Of a stretch of 60,514 nt of DNA, positions 8,936 to 19,968 are shown in pieces (positions within the stretch are counted from its first letter, which is position 1; each line of letters opens with the position of its first letter). A program made the translations under genes and the position numbers. The notes under the pieces were generated by a model that was not told the DNA's origin, ran no database searches, and saw only the letters and a list, made by a program, of their open reading frames with translations. Origin of the DNA: Myxococcales bacterium (GTDB lineage Bacteria > Myxococcota > Myxococcia > Myxococcales > Myxococcaceae); the NCBI GenBank assembly GCA_020846875.1, contig JADLDB010000108.1, forward strand, positions 1 to 60,514, read 5' to 3'.

Positions 8936-11900
8936 CAGCGCACGCGCCTCCAGGACTTGACCCGGAACGGCTGGCCCACGCCACCGATGGGCAGTTGCTG
9001 GGGAGCGATACCGGCCGCGCTCCCACCCGCTCCGGCGCCTGGCATGTAGACGATGGAGTTGTTGAGGGACACCAGGTCCGAGGCGATGCCCGGGCTGGCG
9101 TAGGTGACGCGCGTCATCCGGCCGCCGCTGATCATCTGAGGTGCCGGATCCAACAACTGGGCCGCGGGGGTCTCGTTGAAACAGTACTCGGGGGAGCCGC
9201 TGATCTTGTGGAAGCAGTAGAACTTGGTGAAGCCGGCCGCCCCGCAGCCACCCGAGCCACCCGGCGGGACATAGACGGGCACGATGATGTACGGGCCGAC
9301 GATCGCCGGCTCGCTCAGCACCTTCTCGCCCGCGGCCTTGTCCAGGTACACGCCCCACAGCGTTGCGCCGTCGCAGGTCGCGCCGGTCGCGCCGGTATCG
9401 TCCTCAACCGCCCAGAAGTAGTTCTGCACGTTCAGGTCCTCCGGCACCCGGGAGTTGCCGGAGCCGACGTACACGACGTTCCGGCCGGTGCTGTCGGGCG
9501 GCAAGTCGTGGAGGCCGACGATTGGCCGAGTCCACAGCTCAGGCAGGCCTTCGGCCTGCGGGGGGTCGCTGAGGGGCATGCTCATCGTGGTCGGCGCGCT
9601 GGGGTGGTCGACGGTCGGGTTCACCGGCTTACCGCAGACGGTGGTGAACGGGTTGAACCAGATGGCTGGCTCCCAATCCCGCGCCCGGTCGCCCAGCATG
9701 TCCATGCGCAGCAGCTTGCCGTCGGTGTCACCGAAGTACACCGTCTTCACGCGCGAGCCGTCGTTGGGCCGCACCAGCCGTGCCCGGCCGGGCACGTTGT
9801 TCTTCGGCGGGCCCACCGGGTTGTTGGCCGCGTCGCGCAGCCGGTTGACCGGGTCGATGCACCACTTGGCCTTGTGGTTCCGCGCGCTGCAGCCCTCGGA
9901 GCACATCGGCTCGGCGTGGTAGCCGTTGCGCTCGGCCGGGTCCGCGTCCAGCACGTAGAAGAAGTTGCCGATGGGCCGATCCGACGGGTCCCAATCATCC
10001 CAGTCCGCCGAGCAGGAAGTCTCGCCGGTGCTCGAGTACCCACCGCCGACGAAGACGCCCCACTTGTAGGAGTCGCCCCCCAGGCGCACGCGCGCCAGCA
10101 CCGGCCCGGACTCGGTCTCACCCATGTTCTTGTCCTGCGGGTTGTTGCCGCTGGAGTTGTTGAAGTCCCACAGCCACACCGGCTCGTCGGGGTCGGAGAT
10201 GTCCAGCGCGTAGAGGTAGTTGCCTCCGCGCCCGGCCGCGCCCACCAGCACCGTGCGCCACTTGCCGCCGCTGGTGTCCTCGCAGTCGCTCTCGGAGAAG
10301 CACACGTCGCTGAGGGCCATCGCCCCGTCGAGGCCATACTTGCCGCCTTCGCGCAGGGACAGCCAGCGCTCCATCATCCGCCGCGGGGCGAAGCCCCACC
10401 TCTCGGTGCCCATCCAGGTGGCGGACGCGAGGACGGCTTCATTGGGGTCTTCGCGGATGGCGTGCAAGAGGCCCCCGTTCGACTGGACGTACACCCGCGC
10501 CTCGCGGGCCTGCATGTTGACGGTGTTGCCCGAGGCGTAGGAGTAGCTCGTCTGCGTCTTGAAGGCCTTGTACGAGGCGAAGAACTTCGTGTTCTCGAAG
10601 CTCGACCCCTCCGCCGAGATGCCGAGGTTCGGCGACGCCCAGGTGTCCGAGAAGAACGGCGCCCCGATGGCCGCCGGCTGCGAGTGGACGATGCTGGTGA
10701 GCCGCGACTTCTTCACCTGACCGTCGTTGAAGGTGCCGACCTTGATGCCGCTGCGGTCGTTGCGCACCCAGTAGACGGCCGGGTTGGCCGCCCCCCGTTC
10801 CCAGTTGTCGCACCAGCCGTTGCCGGTGATGGTCTCGGTGATTTCATCGTTGTCGCCCGAGCAGTCGTTCAGCTCGTCGACCTTCGAGGCGTGGTCGAGC
10901 CCGTTGGCCCGCGCCCAGATCTCCCGGGACGCCGCGGGCATGTTGTTCAACTGGTCGTCGAACTTCCACACCGGGCTGGAGCTCACCAGCCCGTTGGCGA
11001 TGGGGTAGGCGTCCAGGTAGCCGAAGTACTCACGGGGAGAGGTGCCGGAGTGCGCGAAGTACGCCGCGTACACCCGCTTCCCATCGGAGGTGATGGTCGG
11101 CTTGGACCGGGTGTAGTAGCCGTTGAGCTGCTGGCCGACGATGTCATTGAGCGCCGTCATCAGGGCGGTGTAGTTGGTGGCGTCGTAGGCGCTGCCGCCG
11201 ACGTCGGTGCCCGCCGCCACGGCCATCGAGTCGAGCAGCCCGCCGGCGACCCCGAAGCCGACCACGTACACGTCGATGCCGTCATTCCTCATGCCCGTCA
11301 CCACGCCCACCGGGTCGGTCCCGGTCGCGAGCGGATCCGGCTCTTCGAGGCCGTCCGTCACCAGCAGCACCGAGTACTTGCGGCACGTCGCCAGGTCATC
11401 GCCGCCCACCGCCGAGCTGTTGGTCCGCACCCAGTTGATGTAGTCGTGGGCGTTCTGCAGGGCCCCCGACAGCGGGGTCATGTCGCCGATCTCCGGCATG
11501 CGCAGGCCCATGGGGTTGCTCGCAGCGTCATAGCGCCGCAACAGCCGCTTTGGATCAGACATGTTGTCACCCCAGCGGTAGGCGGTGACACCGTATTGCC
11601 AGGCCGGCGCGACGGTGGGCGGGATCAGGCTCAAGCCCAGCTTCTTGGTGTCGAACGGACAGGTGGTGGAAGGCGCACAGGGCCCGGTGCCGGACACCTG
11701 CGTCTGCACCTCGGCGACGTCAGGCTCCGTCAGCCAACTGAACCGGTCGTAGTCCTTGTCGGGGTGGTCGAAGGGGTTGAAAGACGTGCCATCAAAGTAA
11801 TAGGGCAGCCACGAGCTGCGGGAGCCGGCGTTGTTCTGCGCCAGCCCCGAAGCCGCCAGGGAGTAGTAATCGGCTACCAGCTTCTTCGGCTGCCAGGTGC

Positions 11901-14475
11901 GCGCCACGTAGGGCTGGCCGCCCGGCTGGGTGTAGCACCAGTCGGACCAGATGGAGTTGTACCCTGCCGGGAGGTTGGGCAGCGCTCCGGTGTTGGCGTT
12001 GGGGTCACCCACCGGGCAGCCGGGCGTGGGGCCGCTGGAGTTGAAGGGCTGCAGGCGGTCCTTCGCTCCACCCGTCCCACCGCCCAGGTAGTTCGCGAAG
12101 CGCTGGTTCATCGCGGAACCCCACCGCAGCTTGCAGCGCTGCGCCGTCGCCGGGCAGCCGTCAGTCCCTGGCGCCAATTCGGCCTGGCAGTTCGCGCCGC
12201 TCGGCACCGTAAAGCCCGTCGCATCGGCGTAGGTGGCCTGCACCTGCGGGGCGTTATTGCTGAGGCAGTACTCCGAGCCCACGGGGGCAGTCGCCGGATA
12301 CTGGAGGTTGGCGGTGAGGAAGGAGCCCTGGTAGTCGCCGGCGACCAACTGGAAGTTGTACTCGAAGCGCCGACGCTGGAACTGGTAGACGTACGCGCGG
12401 TAGGCGCAGGTCGGGATCTGCTGGCTGTAGGTGTAGCGCTGCCGCGTGTACCTGCACGTGGGGCTGTTGGTCGCGGGGGTGGTCGCCCGGTAGGTCAGCC
12501 GCTTGATCTCGAAGTTGCAGATCGTCTTACCGAGGTCGGACCGCCAGGTCTTGTTGATGAACCGCGCCTGGCAGTTGTGCGCCGCGGTCACGCTGGTGCC
12601 GGCAGCGCACGGGACCGCGGTGCCGTTGTAGGTGCCGGAGGTGATGGTGAAGTTGCCCGTGTCTGTACAGGCGACGTTGCCGTCGAGCATGTACGAGTAG
12701 GCGTCCCAGGCGCCCGCGGGCTGCAGGGTGTAGGCGATGCCGTCGAGCGAGCCGCTGAGGTTGTCCGCGCGCCGGTTGGTGCGGGTGTGCGTGCAGACGC
12801 CGCCGCTCGGAGCTCCCCAGGAGGCGCTCGGGCAACTGAAGTTGTCGGTCGGTGTCGCCGACGCTCCGTTGCGGGTCAGGTCGCAGGGATTCGTAGCCGA
12901 GCAGCCGCCCCAGGAGGCCCCGTCGGTGAAGCCGGTGACGGTCGCCGGGCAGGTGCCCCCGAAGAGGCTGGCGGCGAGCGTCTGCGGACCCTGCCCGGCG
13001 GGCCCGGTGCGAGTCTGGTACTGCGTGCCGTTGATGGTGACCGGCCAGGCCGTTCCGTAGTCGCGGTACACGTTGATGGAGCTGACGTTGCTGAGCCCGT
13101 CGCCCGTGGGGTGCCGGAAATATGTGCACATGTTGCCAGCCGTGCAGTTGCCGTGAACCGCCGTCCCGTAGACGTTGGCGGCGCCGAAGCGGTCGGTGAA
13201 CTCGGAAGCGGCCCCCGCGCACGAGCCTCCGGGGATCGCCGTGGCCGGCACGTTGATGGTCTGCAGCACGCCCGTCGCGTTCAGGAACTGGGTGTCGGGG
13301 TCCGGAAGCGTGGGCGCACACAGGCCGGTGATGGCGGCCGGGTTGGTGGGGACGGTGGTGCGGCAGGCCACGTCCGGGTGCTGGTACCGCGCGCCGCTCC
13401 AGGTCGCGCCGCCCGAGGTGTTGATGGTGTTCTGCCAGGTCCAGCGCATGTTGCAGGTGCGCGCGGGCTGCCCCATGGCACAGGTGGTGTTGAGGGCGGC
13501 GGGGGCGGTGCCGCCAGCCAGGTTGCTGGCCGAGGTCATCGCCTCCGGGTTGCAGGAGAAGTCCACGCCGGGGGCGCCTGCGGCCGGCAGCGAACCGGCG
13601 TGGTTGGTGATGTCGCGCCAGTCGTTTGCCCGCCCGGGGGCCGGAGTGCCGGCGTTCCACCACAGGGCGCCGGCGCCTCCCGCGGAGATGGCGTCGTAGC
13701 GGCACTGGGTCTGGTAGCCGGCCGGGATTTCGGGGTTGGCCTTCTCCCAATACTGCTGGAAGTAGCCGGCCACCGCGAACTCGATGAGGGGCTCGGCGGT
13801 GTCCACCACGTTGTACACGGCCCGCTTGCCCAGGCAGAACTTGGAAGAGGTGTTGCCGGGCGGGCAGGGGTCGTTGCCGCAGATGACGGACGCCACGCCG
13901 AACTTCGACGTCATGTAGCAGGGGTTGCCGTCGAAGCCGTTGTCCATGTTCCAGGTGCAGCTCGCCTGGCCGAGGCAGAGCGTCTCCACCTTGGCCTTGA
14001 TGTTCTTCCAGCCGCGGTAGACGCCGGACTCCATGACGCTGCCGCTCAGGTTGCACCCGCTGGTGTTGTCGGTGGGCATGATGGTGCCCAGGTCGCAGCG
14101 GAGGTCTGACTCGGCCTGGCGCCCGTAGTAGGCGAACTCGATGGCGCTGATGGTCTGCCCGCCGGGGCAGGAGATGTTGATGTCGCTGCCCTGGTTGGCC
14201 GTGCCGCACACCCGCGTGGTGGCCCCGACGCCGGGCGGGTCGTAGTCCATGTTCGGGAACTCGGCGCTCTCGTCCGGCGCCCAGCGCATCGAGCGCGAGG
14301 TGTCGAAGATGATCAACATGCGCGGCTTCTGCGTCGCGCCGCCAAAGCCGGGCAAGCCGGCCGACTGGGCTTCCGCGTCCCCGGGGCCCATTCCAGCCCC
14401 GTGTGGGAGCAGCACGGACAGCGTCACTGCACAGAGGATGAGCTTCAGGCGAGACGCGGAATCAGGCAGGCGCAT
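8935..14475 (-). CDS. pilY1: PilY1-like type IV pilus tip adhesin with an N-terminal lectin-like domain
   Basis: A 1846-residue secreted protein, longer than most PilY1 proteins. After a signal peptide (about residues 1-37), the first strand of a VWA domain appears with the MIDAS-type motif DTSRSM (58-63). A Cys-rich block at about 88-200 follows, resembling a SUEL-type lectin (ISCPGGQTIS, YYGR, GQASCTW, FDGNPC, KFGVASVIC). A long Cys-rich region comes next, and the VWA fold resumes near residues 1000-1110 (LLVTDGLEEPDP). The C-terminal third is the PilY1 beta-propeller (GNYLYALDISDP, GPVLARV, WGVFVGGGYS). PilY1 sits at the pilus tip, promotes assembly with the minor pilins and mediates adhesion. 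The start chosen gives a good signal peptide and follows an AGGAG ribosome site. It is first in the operon. Confidence 0.93.
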   Translation of the reverse strand: MRLPDSASRLKLILCAVTLSVLLPHGAGMGPGDAEAQSAGLPGFGGATQKPRMLIIFDTSRSMRWAPDESAEFPNMDYDPPGVGATTRVCGTANQGSDINISCPGGQTISAIEFAYYGRQAESDLRCDLGTIMPTDNTSGCNLSGSVMESGVYRGWKNIKAKVETLCLGQASCTWNMDNGFDGNPCYMTSKFGVASVICGNDPCPPGNTSSKFCLGKRAVYNVVDTAEPLIEFAVAGYFQQYWEKANPEIPAGYQTQCRYDAISAGGAGALWWNAGTPAPGRANDWRDITNHAGSLPAAGAPGVDFSCNPEAMTSASNLAGGTAPAALNTTCAMGQPARTCNMRWTWQNTINTSGGATWSGARYQHPDVACRTTVPTNPAAITGLCAPTLPDPDTQFLNATGVLQTINVPATAIPGGSCAGAASEFTDRFGAANVYGTAVHGNCTAGNMCTYFRHPTGDGLSNVSSINVYRDYGTAWPVTINGTQYQTRTGPAGQGPQTLAASLFGGTCPATVTGFTDGASWGGCSATNPCDLTRNGASATPTDNFSCPSASWGAPSGGVCTHTRTNRRADNLSGSLDGIAYTLQPAGAWDAYSYMLDGNVACTDTGNFTITSGTYNGTAVPCAAGTSVTAAHNCQARFINKTWRSDLGKTICNFEIKRLTYRATTPATNSPTCRYTRQRYTYSQQIPTCAYRAYVYQFQRRRFEYNFQLVAGDYQGSFLTANLQYPATAPVGSEYCLSNNAPQVQATYADATGFTVPSGANCQAELAPGTDGCPATAQRCKLRWGSAMNQRFANYLGGGTGGAKDRLQPFNSSGPTPGCPVGDPNANTGALPNLPAGYNSIWSDWCYTQPGGQPYVARTWQPKKLVADYYSLAASGLAQNNAGSRSSWLPYYFDGTSFNPFDHPDKDYDRFSWLTEPDVAEVQTQVSGTGPCAPSTTCPFDTKKLGLSLIPPTVAPAWQYGVTAYRWGDNMSDPKRLLRRYDAASNPMGLRMPEIGDMTPLSGALQNAHDYINWVRTNSSAVGGDDLATCRKYSVLLVTDGLEEPDPLATGTDPVGVVTGMRNDGIDVYVVGFGVAGGLLDSMAVAAGTDVGGSAYDATNYTALMTALNDIVGQQLNGYYTRSKPTITSDGKRVYAAYFAHSGTSPREYFGYLDAYPIANGLVSSSPVWKFDDQLNNMPAASREIWARANGLDHASKVDELNDCSGDNDEITETITGNGWCDNWERGAANPAVYWVRNDRSGIKVGTFNDGQVKKSRLTSIVHSQPAAIGAPFFSDTWASPNLGISAEGSSFENTKFFASYKAFKTQTSYSYASGNTVNMQAREARVYVQSNGGLLHAIREDPNEAVLASATWMGTERWGFAPRRMMERWLSLREGGKYGLDGAMALSDVCFSESDCEDTSGGKWRTVLVGAAGRGGNYLYALDISDPDEPVWLWDFNNSSGNNPQDKNMGETESGPVLARVRLGGDSYKWGVFVGGGYSSTGETSCSADWDDWDPSDRPIGNFFYVLDADPAERNGYHAEPMCSEGCSARNHKAKWCIDPVNRLRDAANNPVGPPKNNVPGRARLVRPNDGSRVKTVYFGDTDGKLLRMDMLGDRARDWEPAIWFNPFTTVCGKPVNPTVDHPSAPTTMSMPLSDPPQAEGLPELWTRPIVGLHDLPPDSTGRNVVYVGSGNSRVPEDLNVQNYFWAVEDDTGATGATCDGATLWGVYLDKAAGEKVLSEPAIVGPYIIVPVYVPPGGSGGCGAAGFTKFYCFHKISGSPEYCFNETPAAQLLDPAPQMISGGRMTRVTYASPGIASDLVSLNNSIVYMPGAGAGGSAAGIAPQQLPIGGVGQPFRVKSWRRVR
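13876..14214 (-). other. Predicted SUEL-type lectin domain inside PilY1
   Basis: Residues about 88-200 of the PilY1-like protein follow the pattern of D-galactoside/L-rhamnose-binding SUEL lectins: a first Cys-Pro-Gly (SCPGGQTI), the YGR signature, further cysteines, KVETLCLGQASCTW, then FDGNPC and a final KFGVASVIC. The number and order of Cys residues match that family. The assignment is by eye and not tested by a profile search. The domain lies between the first VWA strand and the rest of VWA, that is, as an insertion. Confidence 0.65.
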
Positions 14476-14711
14476 GGTGTCTCCTGGGACGAGGCTGTGC
14501 CGCCAAAGCACGTCCCATGCCGGGTGGATCCACGGCGGAGTGTGCCCGGCTCACCTCTGGGCGCCAGAAAACACCCGGGCCCTGCGGGCGATCATCCCCT
14601 GCGGTCCGCAAACATTTCCTAGCTACAAAGTGGCGTGGGCGCATGTCGGCGGGGGGAGCACCCGGCCGGTTTCTTCGCCGGCAGGAGGGGCCGCTGGTAC
14701 CTTGCGCGGCC

Positions 14712-15191
14712 ATGCAACGGCTCCTGGTGGCGGCGGTCGCAGTGCTGGTCCTGGCGGTGGGAGGTGCCTTGGTGGCGCGAGCGCTGCGCGGCGGGACCAT
14801 CAAGCCTGCGCTGTCGGTGGTGATGCCGGCGGGCCCGGACGGCGGGCTGCGCGCGCCCATCGACTCGACGGTGCAACTGCAGGTGACCCTCGCCGCGCCG
14901 GCGTACGTCTACCTCTTCGACGAGATGAACGGCCTGGCCCGGCTGGTGTGGCCGCACGTCGGCGACGCGTGGGTGGCGGGCACGTACGAGTCCGAGAGCG
15001 CGGTGCTGGAGAAGAGCGGCGTGCACCACCTCGTCCTGGTGGCTTCGCCGAAGCTCAAGGACCGCTGGGACGGAACGACGGCTGCGGAGCTGCTGGCCGA
15101 GTGCAGGGACTGCGAGTCCAGCGCCGTCACCATCGAGGTGTTCGGCGAGCGCGCGCCGACGCCGCCGGAGCAGCGGCTCAACCCCAACTGA
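14712..15191 (+). CDS. Membrane-anchored protein with a DUF4384-like periplasmic domain
   Basis: A 159-residue protein has an N-terminal hydrophobic segment (about residues 3-25, LLVAAVAVLVLAVGGALVA) that may be an uncleaved anchor or a signal peptide. The rest contains VQLQVTLAAPAYVYLFDEMNG followed by a region of strands, reminiscent of DUF4384 domains often found next to or fused with bacterial kinases and caspase-like proteins. One CRDC motif lies near the end. It is divergent from pilY1 with about 235 bp between starts, a region that should hold promoters for both. Function unknown; the DUF4384 likeness is tentative. Confidence 0.75.
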   Translation: MQRLLVAAVAVLVLAVGGALVARALRGGTIKPALSVVMPAGPDGGLRAPIDSTVQLQVTLAAPAYVYLFDEMNGLARLVWPHVGDAWVAGTYESESAVLEKSGVHHLVLVASPKLKDRWDGTTAAELLAECRDCESSAVTIEVFGERAPTPPEQRLNPN

Positions 15192-15254
15192 ACTCTCCTC
15201 ATCACCAGGCAGCGGGGCTCGTCACGCCCGGTCTCTTCACACCGCCGCGTCCTC

Positions 15255-15272
15255 GGCGCCCGCCCGGGTGCC
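15255..15272. terminator. Imperfect GC-rich hairpin between convergent genes
   Basis: GGCGCCCG and CGGGTGCC form an 8-bp stem with one mismatch and a 2-nt loop in the 159-bp gap between the anchored protein gene and the exonuclease gene, which converge. A second short inverted repeat (CCGCGC...GCGCGG) follows about 20 bp on. No T-run; terminator role is a guess. Confidence 0.3.
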
Positions 15273-15350
15273 CAGCAGCCGGCAGCAGGTGCCGCGCAAG
15301 ACCGCGCGGTGCGGCGCCACCTCCCGCTCGAAGCCCGCAGCGCCCAGGCC

Positions 15351-16238
15351 TCAATCCTCCCACCAGCGGGCCGGCCGCGGCTTCATCGTCTGGCTGCCCA
15401 CCGCGTCGCACCAGGCGAGGTAGCGCTTGCGCGGGGCGCCCGGCCACTCCAGCGCCTCCAGGGGCTCGGCCAGCGGCACGTCGAGCCGCAGGGTGGCCAG
15501 GGCGCGGTACAGCTTCGCCGCGTCGCGCTCGCGGTTGAGCGAGGCGGCCAGCTTCTCGGCCCCGCGCGGCTTCACCTTCCACTCCGACACCCTCTGCGGA
15601 ATGTCCTCGAGGTGCGGGTGCGCGGACAGCACCTCGGCGGTGGACTTCTCGCCCCAGCCCTCGAGGCCGGGAATGCCGTCGGCGGTGTCGCCCACCAGCG
15701 CGAGGAAGTCGGGGACGCTTCCGGGCGCGAGGCGCTTGTCGGCGCGGTGCGAGGCCTCGGTGATGAGCTTCTGCCGCACCCGGTCCACCTGCACGATGCG
15801 CTCGCCCGACAGCACCTGCCCCAGGTCCTTGTCCGGAGTGAGAATGCGCACCTGCTCCACCCGCGCGTCCTTCGCGAAGCGCACCGCGGCGCTGGCCAGG
15901 GCGTCGTCGGCCTCGAACTCCACGCAGCGCCACACCACGACTCCCAGCGCCGCCACCGCCTCCTCCACGTCGTCGAACTGCGCGCGCAGCTCGGGCGGCA
16001 CCCCGGCGTCCGTCTTGTAGCCGTCGAAGAGGCGGTTGCGGAACGAGACGATGGGGTTGTCGAAGGCCACCGCCAGGTGCGTCACCTGCTCCTGCGCGTC
16101 GGCCAGCAGGGAGAGCAGCGAGGACACCACCCCCACGGTGGCCTTCAAGTCCTTCCCCTTCGGCGAGGCGTGCGGCGGGCGCTTCGAGAAGTGCGCGCGG
16201 AACAGCTCGTACGTGCCGTCCACCAGGTGCACGCGCAT
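15351..16238 (-). CDS. 5'-3' exonuclease (PolA N-domain/FEN family)
   Basis: A 295-residue stand-alone flap-type nuclease related to the 5' exonuclease domain of DNA polymerase I. Metal-binding acidic residues occur in the expected places: VDGTYELFRAHF at the N-terminus, EFEADDALASAA and TPDKDLGQ in the middle, then the helix-3-turn-helix DNA-binding segment with VGDTADGIPGLEGWG and KSTAEVL. Length matches family members that lack the polymerase part. Such enzymes remove RNA primers or flaps during replication and repair. It lies 11 bp after the TPR gene on the same strand, so the two are likely co-transcribed. The ATG chosen starts directly at the first beta strand. Confidence 0.93.
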   Translation of the reverse strand: MRVHLVDGTYELFRAHFSKRPPHASPKGKDLKATVGVVSSLLSLLADAQEQVTHLAVAFDNPIVSFRNRLFDGYKTDAGVPPELRAQFDDVEEAVAALGVVVWRCVEFEADDALASAAVRFAKDARVEQVRILTPDKDLGQVLSGERIVQVDRVRQKLITEASHRADKRLAPGSVPDFLALVGDTADGIPGLEGWGEKSTAEVLSAHPHLEDIPQRVSEWKVKPRGAEKLAASLNRERDAAKLYRALATLRLDVPLAEPLEALEWPGAPRKRYLAWCDAVGSQTMKPRPARWWED

Positions 16239-16249
16239 GGGCCGTCCCT

Positions 16250-18428
<2,179 letters not shown>

Positions 18429-18456
18429 CGCGCTTTCCCCGCTACGCTGCGCGGCC

Positions 18457-19968
18457 GTGCGAGTCCTTCCCTGGTGTGCGCTGGCGCTGCTGGCCGCGGG
18501 CTGCAACTGCTCTTCCCCGATGACGACGGAGGACTCGGGCCCTCCGGTGCCCGACGCCAACGACGTGCACGGGGACTTCGTCGACCGCTACCTGGTCAAC
18601 GACGGCGGCCTGGTGCTGGTGCCGCAGCAGCTCGAGGGGCGCACCGTCAGCTTCCACGTGGAATTGGAGGACGGCGGCTTCGAGACCTTCGGCGGGGTGG
18701 GCGCCAACGACGGCACCTTCTTCGTCATCGGCGTGCCGGACGGCGCGCGCTACACGCTGGAGCTGGGCAACGTGCGGGTGCACACCGACGCGCGCGTGCT
18801 GCACCTGGGCAGCAACTCGCTGGGCCGGCCGGACACCTTCCAGGCCGACCGCAACGAAGGCCTCTCGCTCTTCGTGAGCGGCCTGTCCCCCTGGACGGAG
18901 GAGGACGAGCTGCAGGTGCACAGCTGGAACGCGGGCATCGGCTTCTACTCCACCTCCTCCCAGAGCCCGCCCTTCCAGGAGAACGCGCCGGACGCGGGCG
19001 ACACGGAGCTGGACGCGGGCGTGCTGGACTTCGAAGGCGAGCCGGTGCCGGAGGCGGCGCGCGGGGACGACCTCACCTTGCTGCAGCTGCATGGAGAGCG
19101 CTCGGACGCCGGGGTGCTGGTGAAGACGGCGGTGCGGGCGCTCGCCACCCAGACGACGCTGGCCATCGGCGCGCCCACGCCGCTGGCCGGCACCTTCGTG
19201 ACGCTGCCGCTGGAGCACGGGACCTTCACCCTGCGCGCGCCGGAGTTCACCCGCCACGGCGCGCTGGTGGGCCCTTCCGCGCAGCCCTTCGTGGCGCGCC
19301 TGTTGGTGGACGCGCACCCGGGCGCCTTCGGCCGCACCACCCACACCGGAGGCACGCCGGACCTCGCGGTGGTGGAGCTGCCGCCCGACGCGGGTGAGAC
19401 GGCCCTGTCCTTCCAGTACGGCAACCCCTTCTCCTCCTCGTGGACGCCCTTCGTCTCCGCGGGCGCGCTGTACGACCTGCAGTACCGGGTGGCGCTGCCG
19501 GACGGGGGGATGACGTTCCCGCGCTCGGAGTTGGGCTTCGTGTCGGTGGCGCTGCTGAAAGACGCGGCCGCGGCCGGCCCCATCGCCCCGCTGGTGACGC
19601 CCCCGCGCGACGTGCTGCTGGACGGACAGGCCAGCGCCGTCGCCCTCACCGGGGTGTCGACGACGCCGGTGGTGTCCTGGACGGCGCCTGCCTTCGGTGC
19701 CCCGCGGCGCGTAGAGATTGAGGTGGTGCGGCTCGAGCCGACGATGATTGGCGGGACACGGCGGGTGGGCGCGGGCACCTTGCGGGTGCTGGGTGGCGTG
19801 ACGCGGGTGCGGCTGCCCCCCGGCATGCTCAATCCCCGGCAGACGTATTACCTGCGGGTGACGGCGCTCGCGCTGCCGGACACGTACGACGCCACCTGGC
19901 CTTTGCTGGACGTGGGGCCTCCGGCGGGCGCGGCGTCGGCGTCCACCGCCGCCTTCACCACGCGATGA
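18457..19968 (+). CDS. Lipoprotein with a fibronectin-like C-terminal part
   Basis: A 503-residue protein starts at GTG with a lipoprotein signal (MRVLPWCALALLAAGC; lipobox LAAGC), so it should be lipid-anchored in the outer or inner membrane. A short Cys/Ser linker and an acidic region follow. The body is rich in beta strands, with several TLP/VELPPDAG segments. Near residues 400-490 a fibronectin type III-like unit appears (PVVSWTAPAFGAP, TYYLRVTALALPDTYD). No enzymatic motif. It begins 28 bp after mreB, and its stop overlaps the next start as ATGA. Function unknown, probably structural or ligand-binding at the cell surface. Confidence 0.88.
   Translation: MRVLPWCALALLAAGCNCSSPMTTEDSGPPVPDANDVHGDFVDRYLVNDGGLVLVPQQLEGRTVSFHVELEDGGFETFGGVGANDGTFFVIGVPDGARYTLELGNVRVHTDARVLHLGSNSLGRPDTFQADRNEGLSLFVSGLSPWTEEDELQVHSWNAGIGFYSTSSQSPPFQENAPDAGDTELDAGVLDFEGEPVPEAARGDDLTLLQLHGERSDAGVLVKTAVRALATQTTLAIGAPTPLAGTFVTLPLEHGTFTLRAPEFTRHGALVGPSAQPFVARLLVDAHPGAFGRTTHTGGTPDLAVVELPPDAGETALSFQYGNPFSSSWTPFVSAGALYDLQYRVALPDGGMTFPRSELGFVSVALLKDAAAAGPIAPLVTPPRDVLLDGQASAVALTGVSTTPVVSWTAPAFGAPRRVEIEVVRLEPTMIGGTRRVGAGTLRVLGGVTRVRLPPGMLNPRQTYYLRVTALALPDTYDATWPLLDVGPPAGAASASTAAFTTR

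Noticed and set aside
8995-14109. Very long open frame antisense to pilY1
   Set aside because: It is rich in Arg, Gly, Val and His without any domain, and exists only because third-position GC bias keeps the opposite frame free of stops.
14476-14711. Possible RNA gene between pilY1 and the anchored protein
   Set aside because: No tRNA-like cloverleaf or conserved RNA structure could be identified; best treated as a divergent promoter region.
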